The notes under the pieces: model-generated
The model's database searches: none
What the model saw: the letters and a program-made list of their open reading frames with translations, nothing else
Told to the model about the DNA's origin: nothing
From: an uncultured Flavobacterium sp.
Lineage (GTDB): Bacteria > Bacteroidota > Bacteroidia > Flavobacteriales > Flavobacteriaceae
NCBI RefSeq assembly: GCF_946478785.1
Contig: NZ_CAMLDD010000020.1
Span: 38,216-102,215 of the forward strand
DNA length: 64,000 nucleotides
Reading direction: 5' to 3'
Part shown: piece by piece, positions 16,671 through 26,234 of the stretch
How the letters are laid out: every line of letters starts with the position of its first letter
Position numbering within the stretch: the first letter of the stretch is position 1
Position numbers and translations under genes: made by a program

Positions 16671-17429
16671 ATGAAAAAATTACTTTATTTATTCAGCGCC
16701 TCATTGTTGGTGCTTACTTCTTGCTCTAACAATGACAATGATTCGTCAGGTATCACAAAATATATTTTGCCCAAAACAATAAAATATACGACTCCAACTA
16801 ATCCCGTGGGTTATCTTTACACATTTGTTTATAATGGAAATAAGCTAGTAAGTGTTACACATGAAAATATTAAAACTGATTATACTTATGATGGAAATGT
16901 AATTGTAGGTGTTAAAAACGTACAATATGAAAAGACCTATACCTATGCCAATAATAAATTGGCAATGGCTACTTATACTTCTTTAGCCCCGACCAAAGAA
17001 AAGAAGGTATATACCTATAATTCTGATGGAACTATAACAGAAGATAAATACGATATTAACACCACAACTTTAGTAGAGAGTAAAATGGGGACAACTGTGC
17101 TTACTTTAGTAAACGGAAATTTGGTTAAATTATATAGAACATATTCGCCAACTGATCCTTATACATTTGAATACGTATACGATTCTAAAAACAGTCCTTT
17201 CAAAAATATTTTAGGATTGAATCTATTATTAGTTGATAGTAACGGGGGGTTTTGGCCAATTAGTGATTTGATCTCGTTGAATAATAATGCTACACAAAGT
17301 ATTTATTATTCATCAACAGAAACAAGATTGTACATAAAAATAGATTATGTTTATAATAAAAATGGATATCCTACTAAAGCAACTATACATAAAAACGGAG
17401 ATGTTCTAATAGTTGAATATACCTATTAG
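16671..17429 (+). CDS. lipoprotein with YD/RHS-like strand repeats
   Basis: A 252-residue secreted lipoprotein. The signal peptide ends in the lipobox LTSCSNNDNDS (Cys18), and the acidic Asn/Asp run after the Cys fits Bacteroidota lipoproteins, often surface-exposed. The body consists of short repeated beta hairpins (YTFVYNGNKLVSVTHEN, YTYDGNVIVGV, KTYTYANNKLAMATY) as in DUF4595-type and RHS-like proteins. No enzyme motif is seen. It is transcribed alone and is followed by a terminator-like hairpin about 20 nt after its stop. Confidence 0.8.
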   Translation: MKKLLYLFSASLLVLTSCSNNDNDSSGITKYILPKTIKYTTPTNPVGYLYTFVYNGNKLVSVTHENIKTDYTYDGNVIVGVKNVQYEKTYTYANNKLAMATYTSLAPTKEKKVYTYNSDGTITEDKYDINTTTLVESKMGTTVLTLVNGNLVKLYRTYSPTDPYTFEYVYDSKNSPFKNILGLNLLLVDSNGGFWPISDLISLNNNATQSIYYSSTETRLYIKIDYVYNKNGYPTKATIHKNGDVLIVEYTY

Positions 17430-17447
17430 CAGCATTCTAATTTTTAG

Positions 17448-17481
17448 AAAAGGCCAGGCGCACATAGTGTTTGGCTTTTTT
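17448..17481 (+). terminator. probable intrinsic terminator
   Basis: AAAAGGCCA and TTGGCTTTTTT form an imperfect stem with a 14-nt loop just after the lipoprotein gene, ending in a T-run and ATG. Confidence 0.6.
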
Positions 17482-17538
17482 ATGTAAAAAATTAAAAACT
17501 ACTTTTACAAATCATTTATCCACTTATTTTGAATGCTT

Positions 17539-17641
17539 CTATTGAAGATCAGCTTCTTTTTTGGCTTTTTCTGCCGCTTTTGCCTTTTGAACATCATTTT
17601 TTTTCTTGTGCAACTGTAGTTACAGTAGTAAATAACAACAT
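17539..17641 (-). pseudogene. remnant of a small secreted Ala/Lys-rich protein
   Basis: On the minus strand an ATG at 17641 reads MLLFTTVTTVAQEKK and hits a stop in a run of eight A's. The next frame continues as NDVQKAKAAEKAKKEADLQ to a TAG at 17541-17539. A signal-peptide-like start ending AQ joined to a charged helix suggests one small gene broken by loss of one A in the A-run. No earlier ATG gives a longer signal peptide. The rest of 17430-17764 holds only the two terminators. Confidence 0.3.
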
Positions 17642-17711
17642 GCTGTGTGATAATCTGTTAATAGGTTTCTCTTTTTACGGTTTGGATGGGTTTTTAGATA
17701 TTGTTAGAAAC

Positions 17712-17747
17712 AAAAAAAACTTCTCAGCGATGAGAAGTTTTTTTTAT
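17712..17747. terminator. bidirectional intrinsic terminator after rny
   Basis: AAAACTTCTC (17716-17725) pairs with GAGAAGTTTT (17732-17741) around a 6-nt loop. A's on the left and T's on the right let it work on both strands; it is 18 nt beyond the rny stop. Confidence 0.85.
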
Positions 17748-17764
17748 GATATATATTTTCAGAA

Positions 17765-19327
17765 TTATTTAGCAATATTTACTGCTCTGGTTTCACGAAT
17801 AACTGTCACTTTAACCTGACCGGGATAAGTCATTTCTGTTTGGATTTTTTGTGAAATCTCGAAAGATAAATTCGCTGCATTGTCATCAGATACTTTTTCA
17901 CTTTCTACAATTACACGAAGTTCTCTACCTGCCTGGATTGCATAAGCATTTTTAACTCCGCTGAATCCGTAAGCAACTTCTTCAAGATCTTTCAAACGCT
18001 GGATGTAAGAATCCAAAACCTGACGTCTTGCGCCCGGTCTCGCTCCAGAAATAGCATCACAAACCTGAATAATTGGAGATAATAATGATTTCATCTCAAT
18101 CTCGTCGTGGTGAGCTCCAATTGCGTTGCAAACCTCTTCTTTTTCACCATACTTCTCAGCCCATTGCATACCTAACAATGCGTGAGGCAAATCACTCTCA
18201 GTATCCGGAACTTTACCAATATCATGAAGTAAACCTGCTCTTTTAGCTAGTTTTACGTTTAAGCCTAATTCGGCTGCCATGATACCACAAAGTTTAGAAA
18301 CCTCTCTTGAGTGTTGCAATAAGTTTTGTCCGTACGATGAACGGTATTTCATTCTTCCTACTACTTTTATCAACTCTGGGTGTAATCCGTGGATTCCTAA
18401 ATCGATAACGGTACGTTTACCAACTTCAATAATTTCATCATCGATTTGTTTCGCCGTTTTGGCAACAACTTCCTCAATTCTCGCTGGGTGAATACGTCCG
18501 TCAGTAACTAATTTGTGTAATGCCAGACGGGCAATTTCTCTGCGGACAGGATCAAAGCAGGAAAGAATGATGGCTTCAGGTGTGTCATCAACAATGATTT
18601 CAACTCCGGTTGCAGCTTCAAGAGCTCTAATATTACGTCCTTCACGACCAATAATTCTACCTTTTACATCATCAGACTCAATATTGAAAACAGAAACACA
18701 ATTTTCAACTGCTTCTTCTGTTCCAACTCTCTGAATGGTGTTAATGATAATTTTCTTAGCTTCTTGTTGTGCTGTAAGTTTAGCCTCTTCAATAGTTTCC
18801 TGAATATGGGACATTGCTTTGCTTTTAGCTTCAGCTTTTAAACCTTCCACTAATTGTTCTTTTGCTTCTTCTGCAGAAAGTCCTGAAATTACTTCCAATT
18901 GCTGTAATTGGCTTTTGTGCAATTTTTCTACTTCAGCTTGTTTTTTATCTAAAACCTCTATTTTGTTTTCGTATTCAAGCGTTTTCGCTTCAAAATCATC
19001 ATTTACTTTTTTGGCTTTTGAAAGTTCGTTTGAAACTTGAGACTCCTTGTCTCTAACTCTTTTTTCAACTTCGGCTACTTTTTTATCTCTAGCCAAAATC
19101 ACCTGTTCATGCTCTGATTTTAATTCAATAAATTTTTCTTTTGCCTGAAGAATTTTATCTTTTTTAATGTTTTCGGCTTCTAAATTAGCATCTTTTAGAA
19201 TAGAGGCTGCTTCTTTTTTTGCGTTTTTGATTAAGTTAGAAATATTGCTTTTTTCGATAATTTTAGCGATTGCAAAACCAGCTGCAATCCCTATAATACC
19301 TGAAATAATGATCGTTATAATGTCCAT
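17765..19327 (-). CDS. rny: ribonuclease Y
   Basis: RNase Y is a membrane-anchored endoribonuclease that starts mRNA decay. The 520 residues show the standard order: one N-terminal membrane helix (about 5-23, [19 protein letters not shown]), a long coiled coil (about 30-200), a KH domain ([20 protein letters not shown]), an HD domain with LLHDIGK as metal site and AHHDEIE, and the C-terminal domain ending [10 protein letters not shown]. The length matches the family. It lies downstream of zapA on the same strand with a 6S-like RNA between, and ends at a bidirectional terminator. Confidence 0.97.
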   Translation of the reverse strand: MDIITIIISGIIGIAAGFAIAKIIEKSNISNLIKNAKKEAASILKDANLEAENIKKDKILQAKEKFIELKSEHEQVILARDKKVAEVEKRVRDKESQVSNELSKAKKVNDDFEAKTLEYENKIEVLDKKQAEVEKLHKSQLQQLEVISGLSAEEAKEQLVEGLKAEAKSKAMSHIQETIEEAKLTAQQEAKKIIINTIQRVGTEEAVENCVSVFNIESDDVKGRIIGREGRNIRALEAATGVEIIVDDTPEAIILSCFDPVRREIARLALHKLVTDGRIHPARIEEVVAKTAKQIDDEIIEVGKRTVIDLGIHGLHPELIKVVGRMKYRSSYGQNLLQHSREVSKLCGIMAAELGLNVKLAKRAGLLHDIGKVPDTESDLPHALLGMQWAEKYGEKEEVCNAIGAHHDEIEMKSLLSPIIQVCDAISGARPGARRQVLDSYIQRLKDLEEVAYGFSGVKNAYAIQAGRELRVIVESEKVSDDNAANLSFEISQKIQTEMTYPGQVKVTVIRETRAVNIAK

Positions 19328-19347
19328 GTTTGTTAAAATTTATATAT

Positions 19348-19511
19348 AAAAAAAGCCTACATTAATTGCTTGAATAAACTCGTAAAGACAAGTTTTGAGC
19401 TAACTCACTGTTCAAGTTTCCAAGCCGAAGCATGGCATACTATAGTAGCGACGATTTGCTCATTCTAATTTGTTAGTGTTGAGTTTACCAATTGTGAACT
19501 AATGTAGGCAG
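19348..19511 (-). ncRNA. ssrS: 6S-like RNA (6S-Flavo type) with terminator
   Basis: The 207-nt gap between zapA and rny contains a minus-strand RNA. Its ends pair as a closing stem (complement of TAATGTAGGC at 19500-19509 with GCCTACATTA at 19355-19364), and a run of seven A's on the plus strand at 19348-19354 gives a U-tail. Between them is a long, weakly paired arm with an apical stem around GCCATGCTTCGGC, the layout of 6S RNA, which mimics an open promoter and holds RNA polymerase. A 6S gene next to zapA is also known in proteobacteria, and a Bacteroidota class (6S-Flavo) exists. The exact 5' end is an estimate. Confidence 0.75.
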
Positions 19512-19535
19512 TATCTTAGTTTATGTAAAGAACGT

Positions 19536-19829
19536 TTAATTTTCGAGATATTGATCTAATAGCGTATTTAATCTTTTAATTCTTTCGATGGTTTCTTCGC
19601 CATCAATAGCGTTATCAATCTGTTTTTGTTCTACTTGTGACGCAAATTGCAGGGCACACATAGCCAGTACATCTTGTTTGTCGCGAACTGCATAATTTTC
19701 TTCGAATTGCTTAATCATGGCATCAATTTTTTTAGAAGCACTTCTAAGTCCTTCTTCCTGAGCGGGTTCTACCGTTAATGGGTAAACGCGGTCTGCAACT
19801 GATATTTTAATTTTAAGCTTTCCGTCCAT
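19536..19829 (-). CDS. zapA: cell division protein ZapA
   Basis: ZapA binds and bundles FtsZ at the division ring. The 97 residues have the N-terminal fold DGKLKIKISVADRVYPLTV, the conserved EEGLRSASKKIDAMIKQFEENY helix region and a C-terminal coiled coil. The length is normal. A coiled-coil gene begins 6 nt upstream on the same strand, and the 6S-like RNA and rny are downstream. This order is shared among Bacteroidota and supports the call. Confidence 0.93.
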   Translation of the reverse strand: MDGKLKIKISVADRVYPLTVEPAQEEGLRSASKKIDAMIKQFEENYAVRDKQDVLAMCALQFASQVEQKQIDNAIDGEETIERIKRLNTLLDQYLEN

Positions 19830-19835
19830 GTTTTA

Positions 19836-20126
19836 CTAATCTGATAGTTGTGCAATACAGTAATCAATTTCGCGAATTAATGAATTTATTTTAAGCTTTG
19901 TCTCTCTCTTGTTATTGTCGCTGCCGAGTAACGAATTGGCTATTTTAAGTGTTTCATATTGCTTTTTCAAAGCTTCAATTTCTTCAGATTGTTTCCGGAT
20001 AATTTGCACAGCTTTGTTAAGTTCTAATCGTAAATCCTGATTGTTTTTTTCTAAAGCTTTTGATTTTGCAAATAGCTTTTCGACTTTATATTCAAGAGTA
20101 TCAATTATTTCGGCAATTACACTCAT
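19836..20126 (-). CDS. coiled-coil protein partnered with ZapA (ZapB-like)
   Basis: A 96-residue protein that is almost entirely one coiled coil (about residues 5-65, LEYKVEKLFAKSKALEKNN onward), with heptad Leu/Ile positions and high Lys/Glu content. It has no signal peptide. It lies directly before zapA with 6 nt between, so the two are made together. Size, composition and partner suggest a ZapB-like division-ring protein, but sequence similarity to ZapB itself cannot be shown from composition alone. Confidence 0.75.
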   Translation of the reverse strand: MSVIAEIIDTLEYKVEKLFAKSKALEKNNQDLRLELNKAVQIIRKQSEEIEALKKQYETLKIANSLLGSDNNKRETKLKINSLIREIDYCIAQLSD

Positions 20127-20297
20127 TATAAATCCTATTCATTACTTAATCCTACAAAGTTAGTATTCCTTTTTATTAATGCAATTTTTTATCGATTTTT
20201 TTGCATTAAAAATAGGCAAATAAATGAAATTCAGTGAATTGTGTTTTTGAGGATTTTATACTCGGTTTTCGCCCCTTAATTTTTTATCTTAGCAAAA

Positions 20298-22001
20298 ATG
20301 TTACTTATGAGATTTTCTTTGTTTTTTTTATTTGCCTGTAATTTTATCTTTGCCCAGTCCCAATACCCAAAGGATTATTTTCGGCCACCATTGGATATTC
20401 CGATGCAGCTTTCCGGTAATTTTGGGGAGCTGAGGCCTAATCATTTTCACGCCGGATTCGATTTAAAAACTAATCAAAGAGAAGGCCTGAATGTCTATGC
20501 TGTCGCTGATGGCTATGTTTCGAGAATAAAAATTTCGACTTTTGGAAACGGAAAATGTATTTATATTACGCATCCAAACGGCTACACATCGGTTTACGGG
20601 CATTTGCAAACAGCAGTCGGCCCAATTCAGGAATATATCCGGCAAACACATTACAAAGAGAAATCTTTTGAAATTGAAATGTTTCCAAAACCTCATGAAC
20701 TTCCGGTTACTAAAGGACAAATAATAGCACTTTCGGGAAACAGCGGCTCTTCTCAGGGACCGCACCTGCATTTTGAATTTCGTGATACAGAAACAGAATT
20801 TGTTATCAATCCATTGTTTTTTGGTTTTGACCAAAATATTATAGACAACACTAAACCCACGATTTCAAGCTTATTTGTTTACCCGTTGAATAATACGACC
20901 GTAAATCAGTCCAAACAGCCATTATTGCTGAATCTGTCACTTCAAAAAGACGGAAATTATATAGCAGGAAAGGTAAAAGCGAATGGGAAAATAGGTTTCG
21001 GAATTAATACTGTTGATCTTGATGATGTTTCGCACAACAAAAATGGTGTTTTTAATGTTACAGGTTTTTTAAACGGAGATCCAAAATATAATTATCAGTT
21101 TAACACCTATTCTTTTGATGAAATGCGATATATAAATGCGCTGATCGATTATGAAAAATATAAAAGGACAGGGCAGCGTGTACAAAAATTGTTTATGAAA
21201 ACACCTTATGCACTGAGTATTATTAAAACAGACTCTTTAAGAGGTATTGTTCCTGTAGAACCTAATTTGGCATCAACTTATCGAATTGAAGTTTCAGATT
21301 ATTTTGGGAATCTGAGGTCTGTAACTGTTCCTTTAGAATTCGATTCTGCTACACCAATTATAGATGCTGAGCCGGAGACTTCAAAATATTTGGTTCGCCA
21401 TGATAAGGATTCAAATTTTGAAAAAAATGATATGTCAGTCTTTTTTCCGGCAGGAACGTTTTACGAAGATTTCAATTTGAATTTCGATGTAAAAAACAAT
21501 CGGATTTATATTCACGAAGATGTTGTTCCTGTGCATTCAAATTTTACAATAACCATTAAAGACAGTACTTATTCTGAAGCTTTACGTGATAAACTTTTTA
21601 TTGCAAAAATTAGCGGAAACAGTAAAAGCTATATTTCGACTACAAGAAAAAATGATGTTTTTACTGCTAAATCAAAAACATTAGGGCAATACGGTCTGGT
21701 TTCAGATACTATTGCTCCAACTATAAAAATAACCAAACAAATTGAAGGCAAATGGATTAGTGGAGTTAAAGCTGTTCAGTTTACGATTAATGATAATTTA
21801 TCCGGAATTAAATCTTATAATGGATATTTGAATGGAAATTGGGTTTTGTTTGAATATGACAATAAAACAAAAAAAATAACACATGTTTTTGATGATGTAT
21901 TTGTCGCTGAAGGAGATAACGATTTAAAAATAGAGGTTGTTGATAATGTAGGTAATTCTGCTATCTTTGAAACTCATTTTTTTAGAAGTCAACAAAAATA
22001 A
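20298..22001 (+). CDS. M23 family (LytM-type) metallopeptidase
   Basis: A secreted 567-residue peptidoglycan-directed Zn endopeptidase. The start could be the ATG at 20298 or 20307 (MRFSLFFLF); both give a signal peptide ending FAQ. The peptidase domain (about 35-170) shows the Zn ligands HAGFD after RPNHF and the HLHFEFRD motif, plus GNSGSSQGP. The remaining 400 residues are beta-sandwich-like domains, possibly for cell-wall or protein binding. A TonB receptor gene starts 11 nt after its stop, so the two are probably one transcript. A TATCTTAG at about 20285 is a possible -7 box. Confidence 0.92.
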   Translation: MLLMRFSLFFLFACNFIFAQSQYPKDYFRPPLDIPMQLSGNFGELRPNHFHAGFDLKTNQREGLNVYAVADGYVSRIKISTFGNGKCIYITHPNGYTSVYGHLQTAVGPIQEYIRQTHYKEKSFEIEMFPKPHELPVTKGQIIALSGNSGSSQGPHLHFEFRDTETEFVINPLFFGFDQNIIDNTKPTISSLFVYPLNNTTVNQSKQPLLLNLSLQKDGNYIAGKVKANGKIGFGINTVDLDDVSHNKNGVFNVTGFLNGDPKYNYQFNTYSFDEMRYINALIDYEKYKRTGQRVQKLFMKTPYALSIIKTDSLRGIVPVEPNLASTYRIEVSDYFGNLRSVTVPLEFDSATPIIDAEPETSKYLVRHDKDSNFEKNDMSVFFPAGTFYEDFNLNFDVKNNRIYIHEDVVPVHSNFTITIKDSTYSEALRDKLFIAKISGNSKSYISTTRKNDVFTAKSKTLGQYGLVSDTIAPTIKITKQIEGKWISGVKAVQFTINDNLSGIKSYNGYLNGNWVLFEYDNKTKKITHVFDDVFVAEGDNDLKIEVVDNVGNSAIFETHFFRSQQK

Positions 22002-22012
22002 AATCTAAACGT

Positions 22013-24478
22013 TTGAATAAATTAAAATTAATAATTGTTTTCCTTTTTTTATGCATTGGTCATGTTTCATCTGCGCAGAGTGCTAAAGTTAAAGGTGTTG
22101 TTTTAGATCATGAAAATCGTCCGGTTGCTGACGTAAATGTTTCTGCGGGGGATAAAACCACCCAGTCTGATGCAAAAGGCTATTTTCAGATTTTCGTGCC
22201 GTCAAACAAAAAAACAGTTTTGATTTTTACACATATTTCATTGAAAATGATGACCCTGACAGTGAATCTGAAGCCTTACGAAACTTTCGTATTCAATCCT
22301 GTCATGAACAATTCTGAAGAACAGATGGGAGAAGTTTTTGTGACTTCAAAAAACAAAAAACGTGTTCAGGGCATTACAGTTATTAATCCTTCCACAATTA
22401 AGAAGATCCCCGGAGCAAATGCCGGCATTGAAAATATTCTGAAAACATTGCCTGGTGTAAATTCAAATAATGAATTGAGTACGCAATACGCAGTCCGTGG
22501 AGGTAATTATGATGAAAATCTGGTTTATGTAAATGAAATTGAAGTGTATCGTCCTTTTTTGATTCGTTCAGGACAGCAGGAAGGATTGAGTTTTACAAAC
22601 ACAGACTTAGTTCAGAATGTTGATTTTTCTGCCGGAGGATTCCAGTCAAAATTTGGTGATAAACTCTCTTCGGTTTTAGATATTACTTATAGGAAACCAA
22701 CACAATTTGGGGCTGTACTCGAAGCCAGTTTTCTTGGCGGAAGCCTTGCGGTCGATGCTGTTTCTAAAAACAAAAAATGGTCTGCAGTAACGGGTGTCCG
22801 TTATCGCAATAATAGTTTGCTCGTAAAAAGTCAGGATACACAAACTAATTATACACCAACATTTGCAGATATTCAGACTAATATTAATTATGATATTTCC
22901 AGCAAATGGCAATTAAGTTTTTTAGGGAATATTTCGAGAAATAAATATTTATATCAGCCATTAACACGCGAAACAAAATTTGGAACAATTGATCAGCCTA
23001 TGGCACTTGCTGTTTATTACGAAGGACAGGAAAAAGATCAGTATGATACTTATTTTGGAGCCATAAAAACAACTTATAAAGTATCACCAACTTTTACTTT
23101 AAAGTTTATCGGATCACTTTTTCATACCATTGAACAGGAACATTTTGATATTTTGGCACAATATCGTTTAGGAAATGTTGATGCTGACGGAACTACAAAT
23201 CCTGAAGATGTTGATTTCACAAAAGGAATAGGAACTCAGCTAAATCATGCCCGAAATGATCTGGATGCCTTAATTGCAAATGCCGAGATAAAAGGTTTTA
23301 AAGAATGGAAAGACAATAACCAGTTAGAATTTGGCTTGAAGTTTACAAGAGAATCGATTCGTGACAGGATTGTGGAGTGGGAGGTAATTGATTCGGCTGG
23401 ATTTTCTATAAATCCGCCAATTTTAGATCTTCCAAAAAACAATCAGCCTTATGAACCTTATACAGGACCGCTTTTACCGTATCAAAATATTCGTGCAACC
23501 AATTTTAATGATATAAACAGATTTTCAGGTTACGCACAATGGAATAATAAAACAGAACTGGGTTCTAACCAATTTTGGTATACCATTGGAGCACGTTTTC
23601 AAAGCTGGCAGGTTTCAGGTGCAGCTGTTGAAGGTAAAAATCAGACCGTTTTTAGCCCCCGTGCACAATTTGCCTTAAAACCAGATTGGGACATGGATAT
23701 GATTTTCAGGGTTTCGGGCGGATTATATTATCAGCCTCCTTTTTACAGGGAACTTCGTGATAGTAATGGAGTGGTTAATCCGAATGTAAAAGCGCAGCAG
23801 TCGATACATTTTGTGGTGAGTAACGATTATAATTTCAAGATGTGGAATCGCCCTTTTAAATGGGTTACAGAAGTTTATTATAAGTCACTTTCAGATGTGA
23901 ATGTTTATTCAATTGATAATGTACGTATTCGTTATATTGCCGATAATAATGCCAAAGCGTATGCACAAGGACTGGACTTTAGGTTAAACGGAGAGTTTGT
24001 TCCGGGAACAGAATCATGGATTAGTTTTGGCTATCTTAAAACGGAAGAAAATTATGAAAATAAAGGCTATATTTCCAGGCCTACTGATCAAAGATTAAAA
24101 TTTGCGATGTTGTTTCAGGATTATATGCCAAATATTCCCAGCATAAAATTATATTTGAATTTAGTTTATAATACAGGTTTACCGGGAGGTTCTCCTTCGT
24201 ATTCTGATCCTTATTTATATCAAAACAGATTAAACGATTACAGAAGGGCTGATGTTGGTTTTTCCAAAGTTTTTATTGACCAGAATAATGCATCAAAAGC
24301 CGTTTGGCTAAAAAACTTTAAAGAGTTGTCATTAGGAGTTGAAATATTCAATCTTTTTAATAATCAAAATGCAATAACCAACACATGGGTCAGGGATGCT
24401 TATTCTAAAAATCAGTATGCAATTCCTAATTACATGACTTCAAGGATTTTTAATCTAAAATTGAATGCTAGGTTATAA
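22013..24478 (+). CDS. TonB-dependent receptor with carboxypeptidase-like domain
   Basis: An 821-residue outer-membrane receptor. The start is TTG at 22013: it is the only start giving the full signal peptide NKLKLIIVFLFLCIGHVSSAQ. Then come a carboxypeptidase-regulatory-like domain (about 25-105, KGVVLDHENRPVADVNVSAG), a plug (about 115-225, INPSTIKKIPGANAGIEN, VRGGNYDENLVYVNEIEVYR) and a C-terminal barrel ending FNLKLNARL. No SusD partner is adjacent, so it is not a glycan-utilisation pair; the substrate is unknown. It follows the M23 peptidase by 11 nt. Confidence 0.93.
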   Translation: MNKLKLIIVFLFLCIGHVSSAQSAKVKGVVLDHENRPVADVNVSAGDKTTQSDAKGYFQIFVPSNKKTVLIFTHISLKMMTLTVNLKPYETFVFNPVMNNSEEQMGEVFVTSKNKKRVQGITVINPSTIKKIPGANAGIENILKTLPGVNSNNELSTQYAVRGGNYDENLVYVNEIEVYRPFLIRSGQQEGLSFTNTDLVQNVDFSAGGFQSKFGDKLSSVLDITYRKPTQFGAVLEASFLGGSLAVDAVSKNKKWSAVTGVRYRNNSLLVKSQDTQTNYTPTFADIQTNINYDISSKWQLSFLGNISRNKYLYQPLTRETKFGTIDQPMALAVYYEGQEKDQYDTYFGAIKTTYKVSPTFTLKFIGSLFHTIEQEHFDILAQYRLGNVDADGTTNPEDVDFTKGIGTQLNHARNDLDALIANAEIKGFKEWKDNNQLEFGLKFTRESIRDRIVEWEVIDSAGFSINPPILDLPKNNQPYEPYTGPLLPYQNIRATNFNDINRFSGYAQWNNKTELGSNQFWYTIGARFQSWQVSGAAVEGKNQTVFSPRAQFALKPDWDMDMIFRVSGGLYYQPPFYRELRDSNGVVNPNVKAQQSIHFVVSNDYNFKMWNRPFKWVTEVYYKSLSDVNVYSIDNVRIRYIADNNAKAYAQGLDFRLNGEFVPGTESWISFGYLKTEENYENKGYISRPTDQRLKFAMLFQDYMPNIPSIKLYLNLVYNTGLPGGSPSYSDPYLYQNRLNDYRRADVGFSKVFIDQNNASKAVWLKNFKELSLGVEIFNLFNNQNAITNTWVRDAYSKNQYAIPNYMTSRIFNLKLNARL

Positions 24479-24541
24479 ATTTTAAGACATTTGTAAAATC
24501 TGAATTTAAAAGTCAGTGACCTAACATTCTATTTTATTGAT

Positions 24542-24549
24542 TATATTTG
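24542..24549 (+). promoter_or_regulatory. -7 element TATATTTG
   Basis: TATATTTG fits TAnnTTTG and is 22 nt before the lipoprotein start at 24572. No clear -33 box is seen. Confidence 0.5.
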
Positions 24550-24571
24550 GATGAAATTAGAAAATTAAGCT

Positions 24572-25291
24572 ATGAAAAAAGTCTTCTATATATCTTGTTC
24601 AGTATTAATTATTTTGCTTTCAGGCTGCCGTGAGGAAGTTAAGAAACCAAAAGTCACTTACGATGTATCAAACAAAGTAAGTATTTCAAAAACAGATTCT
24701 ACTCAGATAGAAATTGCTGATTTGCCAATTCAGATGGAAGGAACAGACTATTTAATTCATCCGGTAGGGGATTTGAGGGTTTTTGAGAAAGGAACAAAAT
24801 CACGTTACGGATCATCCAGTGTTAATGATGTTAGTTTTACGATTTCTAATTTAGGGGAATTTGAAATTACAGGGTACTTGCAAAATTTGAAATTTCAAAA
24901 AACAGATTCAGACTCTATTCGTCCATTATCTGAAAAACCGGTTTTAATTTTAACAGCTACTTATTTAAAAGTGATTGCTGATAAAACACAAAACAAAGTT
25001 ATGGTGTATACCCTTGCAGATTCAGATACAAATAAAGACGGTAAAATTGATACAGGAGATATTAAAACGCTTTATTTAAGTGATATTAGCGGGGGAAATT
25101 TCACTAAAGTATCAACAGATCTGGAGGAATTAGTTGACTGGAGTTTAATCGAATCTAAAAACCGTTTGTATTTCAGAACAATTGAAGATACGAATCAAAA
25201 TGGTCAGTTTGATAAAAACGATGTTTTACACTATAGTTATATTGATCTGGCTTCAAAAAAATGGGAAGTTGTAAATTATAAACCAATATAA
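24572..25291 (+). CDS. lipoprotein with two Ca-binding-like acidic loops
   Basis: A 239-residue lipoprotein with lipobox LLSGCREE (Cys19). The C-terminal half has two acidic loops with EF-hand or dockerin spacing, DTNKDGKIDTGD and DTNQNGQFDKND, which would each bind Ca. The N-terminal half is beta-rich without known motifs. Its own -7 box 22 nt before the start suggests separate transcription from the TonB receptor upstream. The function is unknown. Confidence 0.8.
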   Translation: MKKVFYISCSVLIILLSGCREEVKKPKVTYDVSNKVSISKTDSTQIEIADLPIQMEGTDYLIHPVGDLRVFEKGTKSRYGSSSVNDVSFTISNLGEFEITGYLQNLKFQKTDSDSIRPLSEKPVLILTATYLKVIADKTQNKVMVYTLADSDTNKDGKIDTGDIKTLYLSDISGGNFTKVSTDLEELVDWSLIESKNRLYFRTIEDTNQNGQFDKNDVLHYSYIDLASKKWEVVNYKPI

Positions 25292-25295
25292 TTTT

Positions 25296-25385
25296 AAGTT
25301 TCTAAGATAGCTGAGATACTAAGATTTAAGCTTAAAATGTCGTAGGCTTGATCAAGTTGTAGAGCTGGCTTCAGTCCGGTTTGAA
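25296..25385. repeat. 8-bp-period tract followed by a short intergenic element
   Basis: TCTAAGAT, AGCTGAGA and TACTAAGA continue the 8-bp-period family. After it come GGCTTGATCAAG and GGCTTCAGTCC, resembling the GGCTTTAGCCG element at about 52437-52453. Confidence 0.5.
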
Positions 25386-25406
25386 TAATGTTTAAGAAGT
25401 GAAAAA

Positions 25407-26105
25407 TTAAATCAAAATATCACTTTCCAAATCAGATTTTCCTATTTCAAATCCAAACCCCAGGCGTTCTACCAATTCAATTACCAATTTTTTATACCAG
25501 TTTTCTGATTTGGGATGAATGTACATTTTTTCAATTAACTGGTCAATATCAACATTAATCTTAAGACCATCGTTCAATTTTAGATTGCTTTGAGAGGTAT
25601 CTGTAATAATGCGGACTTCGCGTTCATATTGAAAACTTTTTCGTTTAAACAAAAAAGGGAAGAAAGAATCATCAAACGGAATGTATTCTTTCTTATAATC
25701 AATGTAATTTACCTCGCCAATATATTGATAGAAATTTTTTTCAGGATTAACTGCTTTTTGTAATCTTCCAATTGTAGATTGAATAGCTAATCCTTCGCTG
25801 TTTTGGGTAAAAATCTGCCACATGGCAAACGATTCATACTCATTAATATGCCAGCTGCTGACTGCTACTTTTTCACGATGGGTTTTATAATAATTCAAAA
25901 ATTCAGGATTGTCAATCGCAAGTTTTTTAATCTCTTCAAATGTGGGTTCGCTAAAAGTGCCTTCATACTGATCTTCAAACTTATCAGATCGGGACATAAA
26001 TAATTTTCTGGAAAGCAATAAATCAAGAAATTTAGACAAGTCTAAGTATTTCCAGATGATTGTGTCGGGATCAGGCAGTTTTATATTGGGATTGTTAAGA
26101 TACAT
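25407..26105 (-). CDS. DUF2971 domain-containing protein
   Basis: A 232-residue cytoplasmic protein of family DUF2971. The signature is the N-terminal WKYLDLSKFLDLLLSRKLFM with SRSDKFEDQYEG, the core SSWHINEYESFAMWQIF, and KRKSFQYEREVRI near residue 160. The family is often found beside mobile elements and defence genes, but its chemistry is not established. Here it is a single gene between a lipoprotein and an ABC exporter, with a 14-bp inverted repeat in the gap upstream. Confidence 0.88.
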   Translation of the reverse strand: MYLNNPNIKLPDPDTIIWKYLDLSKFLDLLLSRKLFMSRSDKFEDQYEGTFSEPTFEEIKKLAIDNPEFLNYYKTHREKVAVSSWHINEYESFAMWQIFTQNSEGLAIQSTIGRLQKAVNPEKNFYQYIGEVNYIDYKKEYIPFDDSFFPFLFKRKSFQYEREVRIITDTSQSNLKLNDGLKINVDIDQLIEKMYIHPKSENWYKKLVIELVERLGFGFEIGKSDLESDILI

Positions 26106-26157
26106 TTCGAAGAGTTAAACGATTCTGCCGTTATTAGTATCTAAGTTAAAAAATAAA

Positions 26158-26206
26158 CACAGATTAAAGAAATTAAAAAACAGTTTTAATAATTCTTTAA
26201 TCTGTG
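26158..26206. repeat. inverted repeat, 14-bp arms
   Basis: CACAGATTAAAGAA (26158-26171) is perfectly complementary to TTCTTTAATCTGTG (26193-26206). It lies between the ABC exporter stop and the DUF2971 start. No T-run follows, so it is a hairpin but not a standard terminator. Confidence 0.65.
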
Positions 26207-26234
26207 AATAGCTATTTAATTACAGTGTGAAATT

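Noticed and set aside
17529..17819. 96-codon plus-strand frame opposite the rny end
   Set aside because: It runs antisense across a terminator and into rny, so it is an overlap artefact.
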